This document shows positions 35,273 through 40,214 of a stretch of 40,214 nucleotides of DNA, piece by piece. Position 1 is the stretch's first letter; each line of letters begins with the position of its first letter. The DNA comes from Crocosphaera watsonii WH 8501 (GTDB lineage: Bacteria > Cyanobacteriota > Cyanobacteriia > Cyanobacteriales > Microcystaceae), in NCBI RefSeq assembly GCF_000167195.1, contig NZ_AADV02000014.1:1-40214 (forward strand). Reading direction: 5' to 3'. The translations under genes were made by a program, and so were the position numbers. The notes below the pieces were generated by a model. It saw only the letters and a program-made list of their open reading frames with translations. It made no database searches and was not told where the DNA came from.

Positions 35273-36896
35273 TAGACTTTTTAAAATTGGGATCAGACAC
35301 GGACATTGCTGTATCTAAATGTTTGATTAAAGTTGCTTCAGGTAAAGGGCCTTTCAGATGACTCCAGGGTAATATTTGTTCAGTTTTCCAGTTATCATGA
35401 ACATAATAATCTAAAGGGGGTAATTTTCCTTTTAATTCCTTGAAAGCCCTTTTATAACTGCCTAATGAGTCCCCGTAGGATCGAGTTAGTTGTAATAATT
35501 TACTGAGACGGCGATCGCCTCTTGAAATTAATGCTTGAATTACAGACCAATTATAACTTTCGGGACGAAACTCTATACCTTTTTTGCCAAGTTGTTTCTC
35601 TAAATATTTAAGTCTTTTTTTTGCGATTTTATTCACTCCAAACCATTGAAATGGAGTGTGAGATTTAGGAACAAAAGTGCTACAACCAAAGGTTAATCTT
35701 AATCCTGGTACTGATTTTTTAATCGTTTCTAACATCATAATAGTTTCTTCAATATCTTCTTCCCTTTCTTCTGGTATGCCCACCATTCCATAGAGTTTTA
35801 TATTTTTTAATCCTCCATTTTTAGCATTTATTGCTGCTTGGATAATTTCTTCATTTTCTAATTTTTTGTTGACAATTTTTCTAATTTTTTCTGAACCACT
35901 TTCAACGGCAATAGTAACAGATTTTGTTTGACGATCGCTTAATATTTTTGCTAGTTTTTCGCTCAAAGTATTGGTTCTAACGGAAGCAATACTAACTCTA
36001 ACATTTTCATATTTTGGTTGATAAAGATAGTCTAATAACTCATTAAATTCGGGATGCTGGGTAACAGATGCACCTAGTAAACCGATTCTATTAGTTACTT
36101 GTAAACCTTTTTCAATCGCTGGTATTAAAGATGATTCTAAACTAGCAGTACGAAATGGTAAAGTTAAATAACTTGCTAAACAAAAACGGCACATTTCTGG
36201 ACAACTTCTGACAACTTCTACCATATAAATGTTTTCCCAAGCTGCTTTTTCTGTTACTACGGTAGAAGCTGATAAGATATTACCTTTATATGTTTGTTTT
36301 TCAACAATGGCAGGAATATTATTATTAATGGGTTTAATTGATTTTATTTCACCATCAGGACTATCATAATAAACCTCGTATAAACTAGGAACATAAATTC
36401 CTGGAATGGTGGATAAATATCTTAATTTTGTTTCTCTGTTTTCGTGTCTAACAGTTTTATAAGCATTAATAAAATCACTAATTAAATTTTCTCCATCTCC
36501 CAATAAAATGATATCGAAAAAATCTGCAAAAGGTTCAGGGTTAGCTGTTAAAACAGGACCTCCCCCAAAAACTAGAGGATGATGGTCATTGCGTTTATTT
36601 GCTTGCAAAGGAATACTTAAAGATTCTAAAATATTCAGGATATTAACATAGTCTAATTCCCAAGAAAAGGAGAACCCTAGTAATTCAGGATTTTGTGGTA
36701 ACGACTCTTGAATATCCGTAAATAAGCGACTAACATTAACATCAGACCGAGTAGCAAAGGTTGCCCAAATAAGTTGATAACCTAAGCTTGTAATTCCCAC
36801 ATTATAATCATTAGGAAAGGCAAAGATTAAAGGAATAGCATTATTGTCAGAAGAGACAGGGTTAAATAATAATTTTTCTTGGTGAAAGTCAGTCAT
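35196..36896 (-). CDS. B12-binding-domain radical SAM protein
   Basis: 566 residues. N-terminal cobalamin-binding-like domain: FPNDYNVGITSLGYQ, LGFSFSWELDYVNIL, FGGGPVLTANPEP and ILLGDGE. The radical SAM core has VVRSCPEMCRFC (CxxxCxxC at about residue 235), then ASVRTNTLSEKL and KLYGMVGIPEE. This is the YgiQ/TIGR03960-like group; substrate unknown. The last about 25 residues (SAATRKSKGKRQKAKGLISK...) and the stop lie in the MITE 35168-35272, so the native C-terminus was replaced or extended. A second MITE sits 39 bp upstream of the start codon. Confidence 0.83.
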   Translation of the reverse strand: MTDFHQEKLLFNPVSSDNNAIPLIFAFPNDYNVGITSLGYQLIWATFATRSDVNVSRLFTDIQESLPQNPELLGFSFSWELDYVNILNILESLSIPLQANKRNDHHPLVFGGGPVLTANPEPFADFFDIILLGDGENLISDFINAYKTVRHENRETKLRYLSTIPGIYVPSLYEVYYDSPDGEIKSIKPINNNIPAIVEKQTYKGNILSASTVVTEKAAWENIYMVEVVRSCPEMCRFCLASYLTLPFRTASLESSLIPAIEKGLQVTNRIGLLGASVTQHPEFNELLDYLYQPKYENVRVSIASVRTNTLSEKLAKILSDRQTKSVTIAVESGSEKIRKIVNKKLENEEIIQAAINAKNGGLKNIKLYGMVGIPEEREEDIEETIMMLETIKKSVPGLRLTFGCSTFVPKSHTPFQWFGVNKIAKKRLKYLEKQLGKKGIEFRPESYNWSVIQALISRGDRRLSKLLQLTRSYGDSLGSYKRAFKELKGKLPPLDYYVHDNWKTEQILPWSHLKGPLPEATLIKHLDTAMSVSDPNFKKSSAATRKSKGKRQKAKGLISKDFRIL

Positions 36897-36935
36897 AGGT
36901 TAGAAAAAGTTGTAGTCATTAAGTCCATAGCTACC

Positions 36936-37076
36936 GGGAGCATCCCATTTTTGCAAAAAACGAGATGAATGGAGTTTGACGGGGAGATGGGGAGACGGGG
37001 AGACGGGGAGACGGGGGGAAATTCATCAGATCAACTATTATCAATAAAGGAGAATTTGCAACTTTGGGATGCTCCC
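36936..37076 (+). mobile_element. MITE-like element, copy B (141 bp)
   Basis: It has the same ends (GGGAGCATCCCA inward from both sides) as copy A. Flanking octamers are TAGCTACC and TAGCCACC (7/8). The interior has four tandem units of GGGGAGAC/T (about 36980-37015) where copy A has one, explaining the length difference. It lies between rdgB and the radical SAM gene, in the promoter region of the latter. Confidence 0.75.
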
Positions 37077-37140
37077 TAGCCACCTCTAGTAAAGGATACT
37101 AATTATCCAAAAAAGTAAGATTTTTTTCAGCAAAATCAAA

Positions 37141-37716
37141 TTAAGGGTATATTTTTTTTAAATGTGGTAAAAGAAGAGCAAAAGCTTTACCTCTATGGGA
37201 GATATCTCGTTTCAGTTTTGGTGTCATTTGGGCAAAAGTTTGTTGATGTTGAGGAACATAGAAAATGGGATCATAACCAAAACCCTGACTTCCTTGAGGA
37301 GTTTTTAGGATTTCTCCTGGACAAATACCTTGAGTTTCTAGGGCAATAGAACCATCGGGACTAGCTATAGCAATAGCACAAATAAACTCAGCTTTTCTAT
37401 TCTCATTCTCCCCTAATTCTCTTAAAAGTCTGTTAATTCTTTCTTCATCCGTAGCACCATATCGAGCAGAATAGAGGCCGGGTGCGCCATTGAGAGCAGC
37501 GACAGCTAAACCAGAATCATCGGCGATCGCCCATTCTCCTAGTCCTTTAGCCACTTGGGATGCTTTGAGAATAGCATTTTCTCGAAAAGTTTGACCAGTT
37601 TCTTCGATTTCAATTTCAGGGGGTTTGAGTTTTAATTTCCAGTTTAATCCTATTAAATATTCTTGCATTTCTTGCAGTTTACCAGGATTACCGGTAGCAA
37701 CAATTAAATTTTTCAT
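37141..37716 (-). CDS. rdgB: Non-canonical purine NTP pyrophosphatase (RdgB/HAM1)
   Basis: 191 residues, normal length. It removes ITP, dITP and XTP from the nucleotide pool. The family motifs are complete: substrate loop ATGNPGKLQEM at the start, ETGQTFRENAILKA, catalytic ADDSGL with Asp66/Asp67, NGAPGLYSARY, then GFGYDPIFY and the ISHRGKAF end. The start codon gives the usual N-terminus MKNLIVATGN. Single gene. Confidence 0.95.
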   Translation of the reverse strand: MKNLIVATGNPGKLQEMQEYLIGLNWKLKLKPPEIEIEETGQTFRENAILKASQVAKGLGEWAIADDSGLAVAALNGAPGLYSARYGATDEERINRLLRELGENENRKAEFICAIAIASPDGSIALETQGICPGEILKTPQGSQGFGYDPIFYVPQHQQTFAQMTPKLKRDISHRGKAFALLLPHLKKIYP

Positions 37717-38161
37717 TATGTAGTGCTTGCTCTTAATTCGTTTACCATTGTTACCTAATATTAGCTAATAATATTAACAGCTTTGAGGTAGAAAAAATCA
37801 GGTAAATTAGAGTTCATTTACTGGACATTTCTAATTATTGCAAAAAAGAACGGAACTCTCAACCCTAGTTTTACTTCTATTTTGACAGGAGGTTTCCTAC
37901 TCATTGTGGGAAATGCTCTTGTCACTAAAAATCCCTATGTACCCCTTTTGATGAACCACTGAGATAGCTGTCTTATTGTCAAAGTCATTATCTCTTATCT
38001 CCAGGAGGGGTTTTTCTAATCATTGATATCATCAGTGAGTGGCAATTTTCAATGGTTTCCTCTACACTGTGATATCGGTAGCAATCACTGAATAATTCAT
38101 GAGACCCTCAAGATACCGATTGTTATAGAAACCCACCTAAAACCAAATTTCTCTAGACACC
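37717..38161. other. Intergenic region between rdgB and the aminotransferase
   Basis: Shared upstream region of two divergent genes. It contains AGGAGGT at about 37890 followed by an 18-codon GTG frame and AGGAGGGG at about 38003; neither frame has protein character. The GATATCGGTAGC / GATACCGATTG pieces near 38081-38122 are partial inverted repeats. No RNA gene or operator is recognised. Confidence 0.35.
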
Positions 38162-39295
38162 ATGACTAAAAGTCCCATTAAACCATTCTATTTCGACGTT
38201 ACAGAAGCAGAAATCGATTTTTTCGCCGAAGAGTCCAAAAAAATACTTAAGTCTGGTAGGCTCATTTTAGGGGAAAACACAACGGAATTTGAAAAAGCGT
38301 TTGCTGAGTACGTTGGGACAAAACACGCGATCGCAGTCAATACAGGTTCTTCTGGTTTAGAAATTATTTTACGTCTGAAAAAAGCAGAAGGGACAACGGT
38401 TTTAGTCCCCACTAATACCAATTTTGCCACGGTTGCTGCTGTGTTGAGAGTGGGGGGAGAGGTGCAGTATCTAGACATGGATGAGAATACTTTTGCACCG
38501 TCTCTACAGATGGTAAAAGATGCGGTAGAAAAAGGGTCAACTCCGGCCATTTCCGGGGTGTTGTGGGTACATATTGGGGGGGTTATTTCCCCTGAGTTTC
38601 CCGAAGTTGTGAAATATTGTCACGATAATGGCTTATTTGTCCTAGAAGATACGGCACACGCCCACGGAAGTCAAATTAATGGGGTTCAAGCTGGAAACTT
38701 AGGAGATGGTGCAGCGTTTTCCTTTTTCCCTACTAAAATTATGACTACTTTTGAGGGGGGAATGATTACTTTAAACGACGATGAAGAAGACTATATCGCG
38801 CGATCGCTGAGAAACCAAGGGAAGCGAGGAATGGACTTCGGGGGGTTACATACGGACTTTGGTAATAGTACCCGTATCAGCGAAGTTCATGCGGTTTTAG
38901 GACGCATTCAACTGGCTAAGTTATCCCAGATGATAGCACGACGACAAAGCTGTTATGAGTTAATTACTGCGCCTTTACGAGAAGCAGGGATCAAGTTTGT
39001 TTCCACTGATCACATGGATCAGGCTGCCCAATATAAATTAATGATATTACTCCCAGAAGGAAAAACTCCTAAAGAGGTAAAAACAGCATTAGCAGAAGAG
39101 GATATTTTTTTAGGGGGAACGGTTTATGAGATACCTTGTCACCTGCAACCTGTTTTTGAAGGAGTTTGTAAAGGTGAAAGTTTCCCCAAAGCAGAGTATT
39201 GGTGTCCCCGTCATATTTGTCCCCCGTTGACTTCAGGGATGACAGATGAGGAGGCGAAAATAGTGGGAGATGCTTTAGTTCGACATTTATCCTAA
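38162..39295 (+). CDS. DegT/DnrJ/EryC1/StrS-family aminotransferase
   Basis: 377 residues. A PLP-dependent sugar aminotransferase fold, usually acting on keto-sugar nucleotides in cell-surface polysaccharide or antibiotic-sugar synthesis. Visible sites: NTGSSGLEIILRL for phosphate binding, VPTNTNFATVAAV, Asp163 in VLEDTAHAHGS and the Schiff-base Lys192 in SFFPTKIMTTFEGG, followed by RNQGKRG and NSTRISEVHAVLG. Length fits. No other sugar genes lie next to it; the truncated GT10 gene 8 kb away is the only other one in the window. The exact substrate is unknown. Confidence 0.9.
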   Translation: MTKSPIKPFYFDVTEAEIDFFAEESKKILKSGRLILGENTTEFEKAFAEYVGTKHAIAVNTGSSGLEIILRLKKAEGTTVLVPTNTNFATVAAVLRVGGEVQYLDMDENTFAPSLQMVKDAVEKGSTPAISGVLWVHIGGVISPEFPEVVKYCHDNGLFVLEDTAHAHGSQINGVQAGNLGDGAAFSFFPTKIMTTFEGGMITLNDDEEDYIARSLRNQGKRGMDFGGLHTDFGNSTRISEVHAVLGRIQLAKLSQMIARRQSCYELITAPLREAGIKFVSTDHMDQAAQYKLMILLPEGKTPKEVKTALAEEDIFLGGTVYEIPCHLQPVFEGVCKGESFPKAEYWCPRHICPPLTSGMTDEEAKIVGDALVRHLS

Positions 39296-39307
39296 CATTA
39301 CTGTAGG

Positions 39308-39322
39308 GTGGGCAATGCCCAC
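39308..39322. terminator. Hairpin GTGGGC-AAT-GCCCAC behind the aminotransferase gene
   Basis: Six-base perfect GC-rich stem 13 bases past the stop codon, followed by TTTACGAGGGTTTTGTTTT. The surrounding GTAGGGTGGGCAATGCCCAC is a common cyanobacterial dispersed repeat, so terminator use is plausible but secondary. Confidence 0.5.
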
Positions 39323-39339
39323 TTTACGAGGGTTTTGTT

Positions 39340-39456
39340 TTAAAGTGGACAATCTTCAACATCCACAGGAGAACAACGGCCAGCATCATCACAAGTCCCA
39401 ATTACAACTTGACCACTGGGTCTCCTTTGTAAAAGAAAATTATCAGCAAAGTAAGT
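39340..39456 (-). pseudogene. C-terminal fragment of an unknown gene, cut by the IS5-like element
   Basis: On the minus strand a frame of 38 codons reads FADNFLLQRRPSGQVVIGT, then CDDAGRCSPVDVEDCPL and TAA at 39342-39340. The composition and Cys spacing look protein-like. It begins exactly at the hairpin end of the IS at 39457, as expected for a gene cut by insertion. I do not recognise the family, and coding status is not certain because the piece is short. Confidence 0.45.
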
Positions 39457-40214
39457 AGGGTTTGCTGAATAAAAGCAAAACCCTATTCTTTAAAAGGTTA
39501 CACCCATATTCGCGATCGCAAAAAAGATCAGCTTTGTCGGCTACAAACCGCTATAATTGGTAGAAACACCTCCCAGTTGTTGGTCAAGAACAAATGTATC
39601 GAAAAGAGGAGCAACCTTTACCGCCCCCAGAAAAATTTGAATTACCTTTCGAGGGCAAATTGTCCCCCAATAATCGTTGGGTAATCATGGCAGAGTTGAT
39701 GCCTTGGGATGATTTTGAGGAAGAATATGCTAAACTTTTTTCAGCAGAAAAAGGTGCGCCAGCCAAACTATTTAGAATGGCATTAGGGACATTAATTATT
39801 AAGGAAAAATTAGGAACAAGTGATAGAGAAACTATAGAACAGATTAGAGAAAATCCCTATCTACAATACTTTATAGGTTTAAATTGTTATCAACAAGAGC
39901 CACCACTGGAATCTTCAATGCTAGTTCATTTTAAGAAAAGAATTGATGGAGAATTGATAAACAAAATCAATAAAAAAATAGTAAAAAGAGAAATAGACAA
40001 GAGTGATAAAGAAGTAAAAAAAAAGGATTGTCTCCAAGAAAAAGGAGAAAAAATAAAAAATAAAGGTAAACTAATTTTAGATGCGACTTGTGCGCCAGCA
40101 GACATCAAATACCCAACGGATTTAGGCATATTAAATCAAGCCAGAATTGAGAAAGAAAGAATAATAGATAATCTTTATAAACCATTAAGAGTAAAATTGA
40201 GAAAAAAGCCGAGA
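39457..40214 (+). mobile_element. IS5-like element, left part (runs off the window)
   Basis: It begins with a hairpin-type end, AGGGTTTGCT (39457-39466) and AGCAAAACCCT (39474-39484), a style of terminal sequence seen in several cyanobacterial IS. A transposase gene starts 110 bases further on. The right end is outside the window, so the boundary is by the left end only. Confidence 0.65.
39594..40214 (+). CDS. IS5-like transposase, N-terminal part (partial)
   Basis: 207 codons open to the window edge. The N-terminal DUF772-type domain reads AKLFRMALGTLIIKEKLGTSDRETIEQI, then NPYLQYFIGL and SSMLVHFKKRI. The first catalytic Asp appears in KLILDATCAPADIKYPTDLGIL. A Lys-rich linker lies around 125-155. 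The rest of the DDE domain is off the edge. Family naming (IS5 versus IS1182-like) is uncertain; both share these blocks. Start is the ATG giving MYRKEEQPLPPPEKF. Confidence 0.85.
   Translation, partial: MYRKEEQPLPPPEKFELPFEGKLSPNNRWVIMAELMPWDDFEEEYAKLFSAEKGAPAKLFRMALGTLIIKEKLGTSDRETIEQIRENPYLQYFIGLNCYQQEPPLESSMLVHFKKRIDGELINKINKKIVKREIDKSDKEVKKKDCLQEKGEKIKNKGKLILDATCAPADIKYPTDLGILNQARIEKERIIDNLYKPLRVKLRKKPR

Noticed and set aside
36978-37018. Tandem G-rich units as a CRISPR-like array
   Set aside because: The units are 8 bp and contiguous, without spacers; it is a simple tandem expansion inside a MITE.
37880-37960. 18-codon GTG frame after AGGAGGT in the rdgB-aminotransferase gap
   Set aside because: The spacing of about 12 bases is long, the frame is tiny and its composition is not protein-like.
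1-40214. tRNA, rRNA, riboswitch or CRISPR
   Set aside because: No cloverleaf with a TTC-A loop, no rRNA-like blocks, no spaced direct repeats and no recognisable riboswitch core were found by reading both strands; weak cases can be missed by eye.

Overview
The window reads as chromosomal DNA of a unicellular, AT-rich, marine-type cyanobacterium, probably of the Crocosphaera/Cyanothece group. That placement is inference. It rests on frequent GCGATCGC (HIP1) palindromes, an NDH-1 NdhD subunit, a GUN4-domain protein, several cyanobacteria-restricted families (TIGR03279 radical SAM, DUF3038/DUF4335, DUF3685, DUF1400), PEP-CTERM remnants and a very high load of recent insertion sequences.

Layout. 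Positions 1-9355 are a transposon graveyard: the end of an unknown gene, a 2.18-kb IS with a divergent accessory gene, a PEP-CTERM-type gene fragment, two nearly identical IS1380-family elements in direct orientation, a group II intron maturase fragment, an IS630 element and pieces of two AMP-ligase genes. From 9470 to 12167 lie three chromosomal genes (DUF1400, a large membrane protein, GUN4 domain). An arsenosugar operon (arsM, arsS, TVP38-like) occupies 12325-15343. It is followed by a PEP-CTERM pseudogene, hairpin repeats and a PIN-type toxin-antitoxin pair. Core genes then follow: ndhD, a TIGR03279 radical SAM enzyme, a pilin-like protein, and a probable operon of a PerR-like Fur regulator, a receiver/DUF3685 protein and FtsH. 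Divergent from that operon is mnmG. A second, inverted IS630 copy separates a broken HNH gene from a truncated GT10 glycosyltransferase. The right part holds DUF3038/DUF4335, a 48-residue ORF with a near-perfect Shine-Dalgarno, glyS, a B12-type radical SAM enzyme, rdgB and a DegT aminotransferase. It ends inside an IS5-like element.

The most notable structures are: (1) the IS at 346-2523, whose two terminal repeats and the intergenic space of its divergent genes carry the same palindrome, suggesting an accessory protein that could bind ends and promoter; (2) two copies of an undescribed-looking MITE (30710-30824, 36936-37076), each flanked by an imperfect 8-bp duplication and differing by expansion of an 8-bp G-rich unit; (3) a 105-bp IS630-type MITE that supplies the last codons and stop of a radical SAM gene; (4) a conserved +1 frame change at T6A5 in both IS630 copies; (5) the fur-like/DUF3685/ftsH gene cluster; (6) the 48-residue ORF behind a structured 490-bp leader.

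No tRNA, rRNA or CRISPR array was recognised. Family names come from motif recognition by eye; no database search was run.
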